A DNA stretch of 64,000 nucleotides from Amaranthus tricolor (Eukaryota; Streptophyta; Magnoliopsida; Caryophyllales; Amaranthaceae): the NCBI RefSeq assembly GCF_026212465.1, contig NC_080062.1, forward strand, positions 10,916,217 through 10,980,216, given 5' to 3'. Under the pieces are notes generated by a model. That model did not search any database. It was given only the letters and a program-made list of their open reading frames with translations, and was not told the origin of the DNA. A program made the translations under genes and the position numbers. Every line of letters starts with the position of its first letter. Position 1 is the first letter of the stretch. Shown here piece after piece: positions 39,501-52,345 of the stretch.

Positions 39501-39670
39501 TTCGCATATATTATTGTGTTGAAGTGGTTAGAGTTGATAATCATAGTCATATGGTAGATATTACGTGTTAAGTTGCGATTTTATGCGTTTTTAAACCTTT
39601 TTGGCACTTTCACGCATAAATTAGCTCAAACATTGTTTGTTCTACACGAATCTTGGCACACATCACTATT
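36566..39670 (+). repeat. Return to plain octamers before the gap
   Basis: Two full octamers (36566-37916, 1,351 bp; 37917-39264, 1,348 bp) and the start of a third at 39265, which ends in the N run. They mix markers of the 15-mer (attaggtata, caccctttgat, atttgctat) with those of the unfused octamer (separate m4 and m5; ggtagatattacg in m2). They also share the markers gtgtataacac and tattattttgttgaag. This looks like a recombinant join between the two forms. Confidence 0.85.
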
Positions 39671-39770
39671 NNNNNNNNNNNNNNNNNNNNNNNNNNNNNN
39701 NNNNNNNNNNNNNNNNNNNNNNNNNNNNNNNNNNNNNNNNNNNNNNNNNNNNNNNNNNNNNNNNNNNNNN
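39671..39770. other. Assembly gap (100 N)
   Basis: A run of exactly 100 N, the usual placeholder for a gap of unknown size. Satellite of the octamer type (m3) enters on the left at atcactatt. Satellite of m2 type (gttgaagtgg, gagttgataatc) leaves on the right, and the sequence beyond about 40,100 is of the diverged class. The true distance, and whether the two sides are adjacent at all, cannot be read from this window. Confidence 0.98.
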
Positions 39771-40531
39771 GTGTTGAAGTGGTTAGAGTTGATAATCATA
39801 GTCATATGCTAGATATTACGTGTTAAGTTGCGATTTTATGCGTTTTTAAACCTTTTTGGTACTTTCACGCATAAATTAGCTCAAACATGGTTTGTTCTGC
39901 AAGAATCTTGGCACACATTACTATTTGGTATATCTTATTGTGTTGAGGTGGTTAGAATTGTAAATCATAGGTCATATGCTAGAAATTAATTGTTAATTTG
40001 CGATTTTATGCGTTTTAAGCTTTTTTGGCACTTTCGTGCATAAAGTAGCTCATACTTGGTTTGTTTTGCACGAAACTTGGCACATAACACTATTTGGTAT
40101 AATTATTGTGTTGAATTGGTTAGAATTGAAAATCATACTTATATGATATAAATTACGTGTTAAGTTGCAATTTTATGCGTTTTTATGTTTTTTTGGCACT
40201 TTCGTGCATAAAGTAGCTCAAACTTTGTTTGTTCTTCACGAATCTTGGCACACAACACTATTTGGTATATATTATTGTGTTGAAGTGGTTAGAATTGAAA
40301 ATCATAGTCATATACTAGAAATTACATGTTAAGTTGCGATTTTATTCAATTTATGCTTTTTGGCACTTTCGTGCATAATGTAGGTCAAACTTGGTTTGTT
40401 TTGCACGAAACATGACACACAACACTATTTGGTATATATTATTGTGTTGAAGAGGTTAGATTTGTATATTACAGACATATGCTAGAAATTACGTGTTAAG
40501 TTGCAATTTTATGTTTTTTTTAAGCTTCTTT

Positions 40532-40612
40532 GGCACTTTCACGCATAAAGTATAGTCATATGCAAGATATTATGTGTTAAGTTGCGATTTAATGCGTTTT
40601 TAAAGCTTTTTT
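40532..40612 (+). repeat. Truncated monomer (~81 bp)
   Basis: At about 40,550 the cataaagta of the monomer head joins tagtcatatgc of the tail, removing about 88 bp. It is the shortest copy I measured in the window. Confidence 0.85.
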
Positions 40613-41760
40613 GGCACATTTTGGGCATAAAGTAGCTCAAACTTGGTTTGTTTTGCACGAAACTTGGCGCACAACAATATTTTGAATATATTATTGTGTT
40701 GAAGTGGTTATAGTTGAAAATCATAGTCATATGCTAGATATTACGTGGTTAAGTTGCAATTTTATGCGTTTTTAAGCCTTTTTGGCACTTTCACGCATAA
40801 AGTAGCTCAAACATGGTTTGTTCTGCACGAATCTTGGCACGCATCACTATTTGGTATATCTTATTGTGTTGAGGTGGTTAGAATTGTAAATCATAGTCAT
40901 TTGCTAGAAATTAAGTGTTTAAGTTGCGATTTTATGCGTTTTTAAGCTTTTTTTGCACTTTCGCGCATAAAGTAGCTCAAACGTGGTTTGTTTTGCACGA
41001 AACTTGGCGCACAACACCATTTGGTATAATTATTGTGTTGAAGTGGTTAGAATTGAAAATCATACTCATATGATAGAAATTACGTGTTAAGTTGCAATTT
41101 TATACGTTTTAAATCTTTTTTGGCACTTTCGTGCATAAAGTAGCTCAAACTTGGTTTGTTCTTCACCAATCTTGGCACCCAACACTATTTGGTATATATT
41201 ATTGTGGTTAGGTGGTTAGAATTGAAAATCATAGTCATATGCTAGAAATTACATGTTAAGTTGCGATTTTATTCGTTTTTATTTTTTTTGGCACTTTCGC
41301 GCGTAATGTAGCTCAAACTTGATTTGTTTTGCACGAAACATGACACACAACACTATTTGGTATATATTATTGTGATGAAGAGGTTAGATTTTTATATCAT
41401 AGACATATGCTAGAAATTACATGTTAAGTTGCAATTTTATGCGTATTTAAGCTTCTTTGGCACTTTCACGCATAAAGTAGCTAAATATTCGATTGTTTTA
41501 CATGAAACTTGGCACACAAGACTATTTTATAGATAATATTGTGTTGAAACGGTTAGAATTGATAATCATATTCGTATGATAGAAATTACGTGTTAAGTTG
41601 CGATTTTATGCGTTTTTAAGCTTTTTTGGCACTTTCGTGCATAAAGTAGCTCTAACTTGGTTTGTTTTGCACGAAACTTGGCGCACAACACTATTTCGCA
41701 TATATTATTGTGTGGAGGTGGTTAGAATTGAAAATCATAGTCATTTGCTAGATATTACGT
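40613..41760 (+). repeat. Diverged relative of the ~2.2 kb block
   Basis: This stretch shares rare variants with the blocks at 50.2, 52.8 and 61.9 kb: atttaatgcg, tatcttattg with catttgctag, ttttatacgtttt, caccaatcttggcaccc and tgtggttaggtgg. Divergence is clearly greater than among the other three, so it is either an older copy or the source. Confidence 0.75.
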
Positions 41761-42639
41761 GTTAAGTTGCGATTTTATGTGTTTTTTAAGCTTTTTTGGC
41801 ACTTTCACGCATAAAGTAGCTCAAATATTGTTTGTTCTGCACAAATCTTGGCACACATCACTTTTGTGTATATATTATTGTGTTGAGGTGGTTAGAATCG
41901 TTAATCATAGTCATATGCTAGAAATTAATTGTTAAGTTGCGATTTTATGCGTTTTAAGCTTTTTTGGCACTTTCGCGAATAAAGTAGCTCAAACTTGGTT
42001 TGTTTTGCACGAAACATGGCGAACACCACTATTTGGTATAATTATTGTGTTGAAGTGGTTAGATTTGAAAATCATACTCATATGATAGAAAACACGTGTT
42101 AAGTTGCGATTTTATGCGTTTTTAAGCTTTTTTGGCACTTTCGTGCATAAAGTAGCTCAAACTTTGTTTGTTCTTCAAGAATCTTGGCACACAACACTAT
42201 TTGGTATATATTATTGTGTTGAAGTGGTTAGAATTGAAAATCATAGTCATATGCTAGAAATTACATGTTAAGTTGTGATTTTATGCGTTTTTAAGCTTTT
42301 TTGGGACTTTCATGCATAAAGTAGCTGAAACTTGGTTTGTTTTGCACGAAAATAGGCGCACAACACTATTTCGCATATATTATTGTGTTGAAGTGGTTAG
42401 AGTTGAAAATCCTAGTCATATGCAAGATATTACGTGTTAAGTTGCGATTTTATGCGTTTTTAAACCTTTTTGGCACTTTCACGCATAAAGTAGCTCAAAC
42501 ATGGTTTGTTCTGCACGAATCTTGGCACACATCAGTATTTTGTATATCTTATTATGTTGAGGTGGTTAGAATTGTAAATCATAGTCATATGCTAGAAATT
42601 AATTGTAAGTTGCAATTTTAAGCGTTTTAAGGTTTTTTT

Positions 42640-43640
42640 GCCACTTTCACGCATAAAGTAGCTCGAACATGGTTTGTTTTGCACGAAACTTGGCGCACAA
42701 CAATATTTGGTATAATTATTGTGTTGAAGTGGTTAGAAATGAAAATCATACTCATATGATAGAAATTACGTGTTAAGTTGCGATTTTATGCGTTTTTTAA
42801 GCTTTTTTGGCACTTTCGTGCATAAAGTAGCTCAAACTTGGTTTGTTCTGCACGAATTTTGGCACACAACACTATTTGGTATATATTATTGTGTTGAAGT
42901 GGTTAGAATTGAAAATCATAGTCATATACTAGAAATTACGTGTTAAGTAGCAATTTTATGCGTTTTTAAGCTTCTTTGGCACTTTCACGCATAAAGTAGC
43001 TAAACCTTCGTTTGTTTTACACGAAACTTGGAACACAACACTATTTAATATATAATATTGTGTTGAAGTGGTTAGAATTGATAATCATAGTCATAAGTTG
43101 CGATTTTATGCGTTTTAATGCTTTTTTAGCACTTTCGTGCATAAAGTAAACTTTGTTTTGCAACAAACTTGGCGCACAACACTATTTGGCATATATAATT
43201 GTGTTTAAGTGGTTAGAATTGAAAATCATAGTCATATGCTAGATATTACGTGTTAAGTTGCGATTTTATGCGTTTTTAAACTTTTTCGGCACTTTTTGTG
43301 CATAAAGTAGCTCAAACTTGGTTTGTTTTGCACGAAACTTGGCGCACAACACTATTTCGCATATATTATTGTGTTGAAGTTGTTAGAGATGAAAATCATA
43401 GTCATATGCTAGATATTACTTGTTAAGTTGCGATTTTATGAGTTTTTAAACCTTTTTGGCACTTTCACGCATAAAGTAGCTCAAACATGGTTTGTTCTGC
43501 ACGAATCGTGGCACACATCACTATTTGGTATATATTATTGTGTTGAGGTGGTTAAAATTGTAAATCATAGTCATATGCTAGACATTAAGTGTTACGTTAC
43601 GATTTTATGCGTTTTAAGCTTTTTTGGCACTTTCGCGAAT
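42640..43640 (+). repeat. Old hexamer-like unit outside the hexamer array
   Basis: Six monomers in the same order as the 1,013-bp hexamer: a TATAATTA type; a fused m5/m6 type (gttaagtagcaatttt, 42,812-42,977); a type with taaaccttcg and tttaatatataat; one beginning agcacttt with acttggcgcac and tttggcatat (43,128); one with agagatgaaaatc; then a gaggtgg type. The third carries a deletion of about 19 bp at 43,094 (tcataagttgcg). Many single-base differences separate it from the young array, as expected of a progenitor or sister. Confidence 0.78.
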
Positions 43641-44470
43641 AATGTAGCTCAAACTTGGTTTCTTTTGCATGAAACATGGCGCACAACACTATTTGGTATA
43701 ATTATTGTGTTGAAGTAGTTAGAATTGAAAATAATACTCATATGATAGAAATTACGTGTTAAGTTGCGATTTTATGCGTTTTTTAAGCTTTTTTTGGCAC
43801 TTTCGTGCATAAAATAGCTCAAACTTGGTTTGTTCTGCACAAATCTTGGCACACAACACTATTTTGTATATATTATTGTGTTGAAGTGGTTAGAATTGAA
43901 AATCATAGTCATATGCTAGAAATTACATGTTAAGTTTCGATATTATTCCTTTTTATGCTTTTTGGCACTTCCGCGCATAATGTAGATCAAACTTGTTTTG
44001 TTTTGCACGAAACACGACACACAACACTATTTGGTATATATTATTGTGATGAAGAGGTTATATTTTTATATCATAGACATATGCTATAAATTACGTGTTA
44101 AGTTGCAATTTTATGCGTTTTTAAGCTTCTTTGGAACTTTCACGCATAAAGTAGCTAAAACTTCATTGGTTTTACACGAAACTTGGCACACAACACTATT
44201 TGATATATAATATTGTGTTGAAATGGTTAGAATTTATAATCATAGTCATATGATAGAAATTACGTGTTAAGTTGCGATTTTATGCGTTTTAAAGCTTTTT
44301 TGGCACTTTCGTGCATAAAGTAGCTCAAACTTGGTTTTTTTTTGCACGAAAGTTGGCGCACAACACAATTTCGCATATATTATTATGCTGAAGTGGTTTG
44401 ATTTGAAAATCATAGTCATATGCTAGAAATTACATGTTAAATTGCGATTTTATGCGTTTTTAAGCCTTTT

Positions 44471-44610
44471 GATACTTTCATGCACGAATCTTGGCACACA
44501 TCACTATTCGGTATATATTATTGTGTTGAAGTGATTAGAATTGTAAATCATAGTCATATGCTAGAAATTAAGTGTTAAGTTGTGATTTTATGCGTTTTTT
44601 ATGCTTTTTT
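44471..44610 (+). repeat. Truncated monomer (~140 bp)
   Basis: The head reads actttcatgcacgaatc, joining the tgca of the cataaag segment to the tgca of the tgcacgaatc segment about 29 bp further on. This is a deletion between short direct repeats. Confidence 0.8.
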
Positions 44611-44948
44611 GACACTTTCATGCATAAAGTTGCTCAAACATGGTTTGTTTTGCACAAAACTTGGTGCACAACACTTTCGAATATATTATTGTGTTGAAGT
44701 GATTAGAGTTGAAAATCATAGTCATATGCTAGATATTACGTGTTAAGTTGCGATTTTATGCGTTTTAAAACGTTTTTGGCACTATCACGCATAAAGTGGC
44801 TCAAACATGGTTTGTTCTACACGAATCTTGGCGCACAACACTATATGGTATAATTATTGTGTTGAAGTGGTTAGAATTGAAAATCAAACTCATATGATAG
44901 AAATTACGTGGTTAAGTTGCGATTTTATGCGTTTTTTAAGCTTTTTTT

Positions 44949-45222
44949 GGCACTTTCGAACCTAAAATAGCTGATGAAACTGTGTTTGTTCTGCACGAAT
45001 CGTGGCACATAACACTATTTGGTATATATTATTGTGTTGAAGTGGTTAGAATTTAAAATCATAGTCATAAAGTAGCTTAAACTTGGTTTGTTTTGCACGA
45101 AACATGACACACAACACTATTTGGTATATATTATTGTGTTGAAGAGGCTAGATTTGTATATCATAGGCATATGCTAGAAATTACGTGTTAAGTTGCAATT
45201 TTTATGCGTTTTAAGCTTCTTT
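44949..45222 (+). repeat. Two monomers fused by a ~63-bp deletion
   Basis: At about 45,068 catagtcat joins aaagtagcttaaac, so the tail of one copy and the start of the next are lost. The head also has an unusual ctgatgaaactg stretch near 44,971. Confidence 0.78.
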
Positions 45223-48200
45223 GGCACTTTCACGCATAAAGTAGCTAAAACTTCGTTTGTTTTACATGAAACTTGGCACACAACACTATTTGATATATAA
45301 TATTGTGTTGAAATGGTTAGAATTGATAATCATAGTCATATGATAGAAATTACGTGTTAAGTTGCGATGTTATGCGTTTTTCAGCTTTTTTAGCGCTTCC
45401 GTGCATAAAGTAGCTTAAACTTGGTTTATTTTACACGAACCTTGCCGCACAACACTATTTCGCATATATTATTGTGTTAAAGTAGTTAAAATTTAAAATC
45501 ATAGTCATATGCTAGATATTACGTGTTAAGTTGCGATTTTATGCGTTTTTATGCTTTTTTGGCACTTTTGCGCATAAAGTAGCGCAAACTTGGTTTGTTT
45601 TGCACGAAACTTGGCGCACAACACTATTTCACATATATTATTGTGTTGAAGTGGTTAGAGTTGAAAATTATAGTCATATGTTAGATATTACGTGGTTAAG
45701 TTGAGATTTTATGCGTTTTTTAAGCTTTTTTGGCACATTCGTGCATAAAGTAGTTCAAACTTGGTGTGTTTTGCACGAAACTTGGCACACAAAATTATTT
45801 GGTATATATTATGGTGTTGAAGTGGTTAGAGTTGAAAATCATATTCATATGCTAGATACTACGTGGTTAAGTTGCGATTTTATGCGTTTTTAAGCTTTTT
45901 TGGCACTTTTGCGCATAAAAGTAGCTCAAACTTGGTTTGTTTTTAAAAAAAACTTGGCACACAACACTATTTGATATAGAATATTGTGTTGAAATGGTTA
46001 GAATTTATAATAATAGTCATATGATTGAAATTACGTGTTAAGTTGCGATTTTATGCGTTTTTAAGCTTTTTTTGGCACTTTCGTGCATAAAGTAGCTGAA
46101 ACTTGGTTTGTTCTGCACGAATCTTGGCACACAACACTATTTGGTATATATTATTTTGTTGAAGTGGTTAGAATTTAAAATCATAGTCATATGCTAGAAA
46201 TTACATGTTAAGTTGCGATTTTATTCGTATTTATTCTTTTTGGCACTACCGCGCATAATGTAGCTCAAACTTGGGTTGTTTTGCACGAAACATAACACAC
46301 CACACTATTTGGTATATATTATTGTGTTGAAGAGGGTAGATTTGTATATCATAGACGTATGCTAGAAATTATGTGTTAAATTGTGATTTTATGCGTTTTT
46401 ATGCTTTTTTGGCACTTTTGCGCTAAAATTTGGTTTGTTTTGCACGAAACTTGGCGCACAAAACTATTTCGCATATATTATTGTGTTGAAGTGGGTTAGA
46501 GTTGAAAATTATAGTCATATGTTAGATATTACGTGTTAAGTTGCGATTTTATGCGTTTTTTTATGCTTTTTTGGCACTTTTGAGCATAAAAGTAGCTCAA
46601 ACTTTGTTTGTTTTGCACGAAACTTGGCGCACAACACTATTTCGCATATATTATTGTGTTGAAGTGGTTAATGTTGAAAATCATAGTCATATGCTAGATA
46701 TTACGTGTTAAGTTGCGATTTTATGCGTTTTTAAAAACCTTTTTGGCACTTTCACGCATAAAGTAGCTCAAACATTGTTTGTTCTGCACGAATCTTGGCA
46801 CACAAAACTATTTGGTATATATATTATTGTGTTGAGGTGGTTATAATTGTAAATCATAGTCATATGCTAGACATTAAGTGTTACGTTACGATTTTATGCG
46901 TTTTAAGCTTTTTTCGCACTTTCGCGCATAAAGTAGCTCCAACTTGGTTTGTTTTGCACGAAACTTGGCGCACAACACCATTTGGTATAGTTATTGTGTT
47001 GAAGTTGTTAGAATTGAAAATCATACTCATATGATACAAATTACGTGTTAAGTTGCGATTTTATGCGTTTTAAAGCTTTTTTAGCACTTTCGTGCATAAA
47101 GTAGCTGAAACTTGGTTTGTTCTGCACAAATCTTGGCACACAATACTATTTGGTATATATTATTGTGTTGAAGTGGTTAGAATTAAAAATCATAATCATA
47201 TGCTAGAAATTACAAGTTAAGTTGCGATTTTATTCGTTTTTATGCTTTTTGGCACTTTCGCGCATAATGTAGCTCAAACTTTGTTTGTTTTTCACGAAAC
47301 ATGATACAAAACACTATTTGGTATACATTATTGTGTTGAAGAGGTTAGATTTGTAAATTATAGACATATGCAAGAAATTACGTTTTAATTTGCGATTTTA
47401 TGCGTTTTAAGCTTTTTTGGCACTTTCGCGCATAAAGTAGCTAAAACTTTGTTTGTTTTGCACGAAACTTGGAGCACAACACTATTTGGTATATGTATTG
47501 TGTTGAAGTGGTTGGAATTGAAAATCATGCTCATATGATATAAATTACATGTTAAGTTGCGATGTTATGCGTTTTTAAGCTTTTTGGGCACTTTCGTGCA
47601 TAAAGTAGCACAAACTTGGTTTGTTCTGCACGAATCTTGATACACAACACTATTTGGTATATGTTATTGTGTTGAAGAGGTTAGATTTGTATATTATAGA
47701 CATATGCTAGAAATTACGTGTTAAGTTGCAATTTTATCTGTTTTTAAGCTTCTTTGGCACTTTCACGCATAAAGTAGCTAAAACTTCGTTTGTTTTACAC
47801 GAAACATGGCACACAACACTATTTGATATATAATATTGTGTTGAAATGGTTAGAATTGATAATCATAGTCATATGACTGAAATTACGTGTTAAGTTGCGA
47901 TTTTATGCGTTTTAAAGCTTTTTTAGCACTTTCGTGCATAAAGTGGCTCAAACTTTGTTTGTTCTTCTTGAATCTTGGCACACAACACTATTTGGTATAT
48001 ATTATTGTGTTGAAGTGCTTAGAATTGAAAATCATAGTCATATGCTAGAAGTTACATGTTAAGTTGCGATTTTTTTCGTTTTTATGCTTCTTGGCACTTT
48101 TGCGCATAATGTAGCTCAAACTTGGTTTGTTTTGCACGAAACATGACACACAACACTATTTAGTATATATTTTTCTGTTGAAGAGTATAGATTTGTATAT

Positions 48201-48261
48201 TATAGACATGTGCTAGAAATTACGTGTTAAGTTGCAATTTTATGTGTTTTTAAGCTTCTTT

Positions 48262-48491
48262 GGCATTTTCACGCATAAAGTAGCTAAAACTTCGTTTGTT
48301 TTACACAAAACTTGGCACACAACACTATTTGATATATAAAATAGCTCAAACTTGGTTTGTTTTGCACGAAACTTGGCGCACTACACTATTTCGCATATAG
48401 TATTGTGTTGAAGTGGTTAGAATTGAAAATTATAGTCATATGCTAGATATTACGTGTTAAGTTGCGATTTTATGCGTATTTAAGTTTTTTT
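48262..48491 (+). repeat. Two monomers fused by a ~107-bp deletion
   Basis: At about 48,337 gatatataa joins aatagctcaaac, removing the second half of an m7-type copy and the head of the next. Confidence 0.82.
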
Positions 48492-50164
48492 GGCACATTT
48501 TGTGCATAAAGTAAACTTGGTTTTTTTTGCACGAATCTTGGCAAACAACATTATTTGGTATATATTATTGTGTTGAAGTGGCTAGAATTATAAATCATAG
48601 TCATATGCTAGAAATAAAGTGTTAAGTTGCGATTTTATTCGTTTTTACGCTTTTTGTCACTATCGCGCATAATGTAGCTCAAACATGGTTTGTTTTGCAT
48701 GAAACATGACACACAACACTATTTGGTATATATTATTGTGTTGAAGTGGTTAGAATTGAAAATCATAGTCATATGCTAGAAATTACATGTTAAGTTGCGA
48801 TTTTATTCGTTTTTATGCTTTATGGCACTTTCGCGCATAATATAGCTCAAACTTGGTTTGTTTTGCACGAAACATGACACACAACACTATTTGGTATATA
48901 TTATTGTGTTGAAGAGGTTAGATTTGTATATCATAGACATATGCTAGAAATTACGTGTTAAGTTGCAATTTTATGCGTTTTTAAGCTTCTTTGGCACTTT
49001 CACTCATAAAGCAGCTAAATATTCGTTTGTTTTACATGAAACTTGGCATACAACACTATTTTATATATAATATTGTAATGCAATGGTTAGAATTGATAAT
49101 CATATTCATATGATAAAAATTACGTGTTAAGTTGCGATTTTATGCGTATTTAAGCTTTTTTGGCACTTTCATGCATAAAGTAGCTCAAACTTGGTTTGTT
49201 TTGCACGAAACTTAGCGCTCAGAACTATTTCGCATGTATTATTGTATGGAGGTGGTTAGAATTGAAAATCATAGTCATATGCTAGATAATTACGTGTTAA
49301 GTTGCGATTTTATGTGTTTTTAAGCTTTTTTGGCACTTTTGCGCATAAAGTAGCTCAAACTTGGTTTATTTTGCACGAAACTTTGCGCACAACACTATTT
49401 CGCATATATTATTGTGTTGAAGTGTTTAGAGTTGATAATCATAGTCATATGCTAGATATTACGTGTTAAGTTGTGATTTTATGCGTTTTAAAACCTTTTT
49501 GGCATTTTCACGCATAAAGTAGCTCAAACATTGTTTGTTCTGCACGAATCTTGGCACACATCACTATTTGGTATATATTATTGTGTTGAGGTGGTTAGAA
49601 TTGTAAATCATAGTCATAAGCTAGAAATTAATTGTTAAGTTGCGATTTTATGCGTTTTAACCTTTTTTGGCACTTTCGCGCATAAAGTAGCTATAACTTG
49701 GTTTGTTTTGCACGAAACTTGGCGCACAACACTATTTGGTATAATTATTGTGTTGAAGTGGTTAGAATTGAAAATCATACTCATATGATAGAAATTACGT
49801 GTTAAGTTGCGATTTTATGCGTTTTTAAGATTTTTTGGCACTTTCGTGCATAAGGTAGGTCAAACTTTGTTTGTTCTTCACGAATCTTGGAACACAACAC
49901 TATTTGGTATATATTATTGTGTTGGAGTGGTTAGAATTGAAAATCATAGTCATATGCAAGAAATTACATGTTAAGTTGCGATTTTATTCGTTTTTATGCT
50001 TTTTGGCACTTTCGCGCATAATGTAGCTCAAACTTGGTTTGTTTTGCACGAAACATGACACACAACACTATTTGGTATATATTATTGTGTTAAAGAGGTT
50101 AGATTTGTATATTATAGACATATGCTAGAAATTACGTGTTAAGTTGCAATTTTATGTGTTTTTA

Positions 50165-51660
50165 AGCTTCTTTGGCACTTTCGCGCATAACGTAGCTAAA
50201 ACATCGTTTGTTTTACACGAAACTTGGCACACAATACTATTTGATCTATAACATTGTGTTGAAATGGTTAGAAATGTTAATCATAGTCATATGATTGAAA
50301 TTACGTGTTACGTTGTGATTTTATGCGTTTTTAAGCTTTTTTGGCACTTTCTTGCATAAAGTAGCTCAAACTTGGTTTGTTTTGCACAAAACTTGACGCA
50401 CAACAATATTTCGCATATATTATTGTGTTGAAATGGTTATAATTGAAAATTATAGTCATATGCTAGATATTACGTGTTAAGTCGCGATTTAATGCGTGTT
50501 TAAGCTTTTTTGGCACTTTTTGTGCATAAAGTAGCTCAAACTTGGTTTGTTCTGCACGAAACTTGGCGCACAACACTATTTCGAATATATTATTGTGTTT
50601 AAGTGGTTAGAGTTAAAAATCATAGTCATATGCTAGAAATTACGTGTTAAGTTGCGATTTTATGCGTTTTAAAACCTTTTTGGCACTTTCACGCATAAAG
50701 TAGCTCAAATATGGTTTGTTCTACACGAATCTTTGCACACATCACTATTTGGTATATCTTATTGTGTTGAGGTGGTTAGAATTGTAAATCATAGTCATTT
50801 GCTAGAAATTAAGTGCTAAGTTGCGATTTTATGCGTTTTAAGCTTTTTTTGCACTTACGCGCATAAAGTAGCTCAAACGTGGTTTGTTTTGCACGAAACT
50901 TGGCGCACAACACCATTTGGTATAATTATTGTGTTGAAGTGGTTAGAATTGAAAATCATACTCATATGATAGAAATTACGTGTTAAGTTGCAATTTTATA
51001 CGTTTTAAAGCTTTTTTGGCACTTTCGTGCATAAAGTAGCTCAAACTTGGTTTGTTTTGCACCAATCTTGGCACCCAACACTATTTGGTATATATTATTG
51101 TGGTTAGGTGGTTAGAATTGAAAATCATAGTCATATGCTAGAAATTACATGTTAAGTTGCGATTTTATTCGTTTTTATTCTTTTTGGCACTTTTGCGCGT
51201 AATGTAGCTCAAACTTGGTTTGTATTGCACGAAACATGACACTATTTGGAATATATTATTGTGATGAAGAGGTTAGACATATGCTAGAAATTACGTGCTA
51301 AGTTGCAATTTTATACGTTTTTAAGCTTTTTTGGCACTCTCGTGCATAAAGTAGCTCAAACTTGGTTTGTTTTGCACGAAACTTGGCGCACAACACTATT
51401 TCGCATATATTATTGTGTGGAGGTGGTTATAATTGAAAATCATAGTCATATGCTAGATATTACGTGTTAAGTTGCGATTTTATGTGTTTTTAAGCGTTTT
51501 TGGCACTTTTGCGCATAAAGTAGCTCAAACTTGGTTTGTTTTGCACGAAACTTTGCGCACAACACTATTTCGCATATATTATTGTGTTGAAGTGGTTAGG
51601 GTTGATAATCATAGTCATATGCTAGATATTACGTGTTAAGTTGCGATTTTATGCGTTTTT
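50165..51660 (+). repeat. ~2.2 kb satellite block, copy 1 (shortened)
   Basis: This copy shares a run of rare variants with copies 2 and 3: gatctataacattg at 50,243 (52,920 and 62,003 in the others), gtcgcgatttaatgcg, caccaatcttggcaccc, tgtggttaggtgg, gaggttagacatatgc and taagcgtttttggc. Offset to copy 2 is about 2,677 bp. It lacks one complete monomer near 51,300 (the ttttacatgaaatttgg type) and seven bases near 51,240 (acacaac). Confidence 0.88.
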
Positions 51661-52345
51661 AAACCTTTTTGGCACTTTTTGTGCATAAAATAGCTCAAAC
51701 TTGGTTTGTTTTGCACGAAACTTGGCGCACAACACTATTTCGCATATATTATTGTGTTGAAGTGGTTAGAGATGAAACTCATAGTCATATGCTAGATATT
51801 ACGTGTTAATTTGCGATTTTATGCGCTTATTAACCTTTTTGGCACTTTCACGCATAAAGTAGCTCAAACATGGTTTTTTTCTGCACGAATCTTGGCTCAC
51901 ATCACTATTTGGTATATCTTATTGTGTTGAGGTGGTTAGAATTGCAAATCATAGTCATATGCTAGAAATTAATTGTAAGTTGCGAAATTATGCGTTTTAA
52001 GCTTTTTTGGCACTTTCGCGCATAAAGTAGATCAAACTTGGTTTGTTTTGCACGAAACTTGGCACACAACACTATTTCGTATAATTATTGTGTTGAAGTG
52101 GTTAGAATTGAAAATCATACTCATATGATAGAAATTACGTGTTAAGTTGCGATTTTATGCGTTTAAAAGCTTTTTTTGCACTTTCGTGCATAAAGTAGTT
52201 CAAACTTGGTTTGTTTTGCAAGAAACTTGGCGCACAACACTATTTCGAATATATTATTATTTTGAAGTGGTTAGAATTGAAAATCATAGTCATATGCTAG
52301 ATATTACGTGTTAAGTTGCGATTTTATGCATTTTTAAGCATTTTT

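Larger units (their letters stand above)
16430..39670 (+). repeat. Octamer higher-order repeat zone (8 x ~169 bp, ~1,350 bp)
   Basis: Monomer types recur in a fixed order of eight. Starts of the m1 type (its block carries ttatggtg or ttatgatg) fall at 17044, 18217, 19566, 20916, 22266, 23616, 24954, 26304, 27654, 29004, 30182, 31524, 32703, 34046, 35224, 36566, 37917 and 39265. Most spacings are 1,338-1,351 bp (8 monomers). Four are 1,173-1,179 bp (7 monomers). Markers: m2 actttgcgcac; m3 cacgcataaattagc with aattaattgttaatt; m4 ggtataattattg and catactcatatg; m5 gtttgttcttc; m6 cataatgtag, aacatgacac and attaaagac; m7 ttttacacgaaac and gatatataac; m8 ctttcttgcat and acaacagtatttcg. The zone opens near 16,430 through an m7/m5-like hybrid monomer and is cut off at its right end by the N gap. 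Confidence 0.95.

Noticed and set aside
39573..39812. Open frame crossing the N run
   Set aside because: It depends on translating 100 unknown bases and otherwise reads satellite monomers on both sides.
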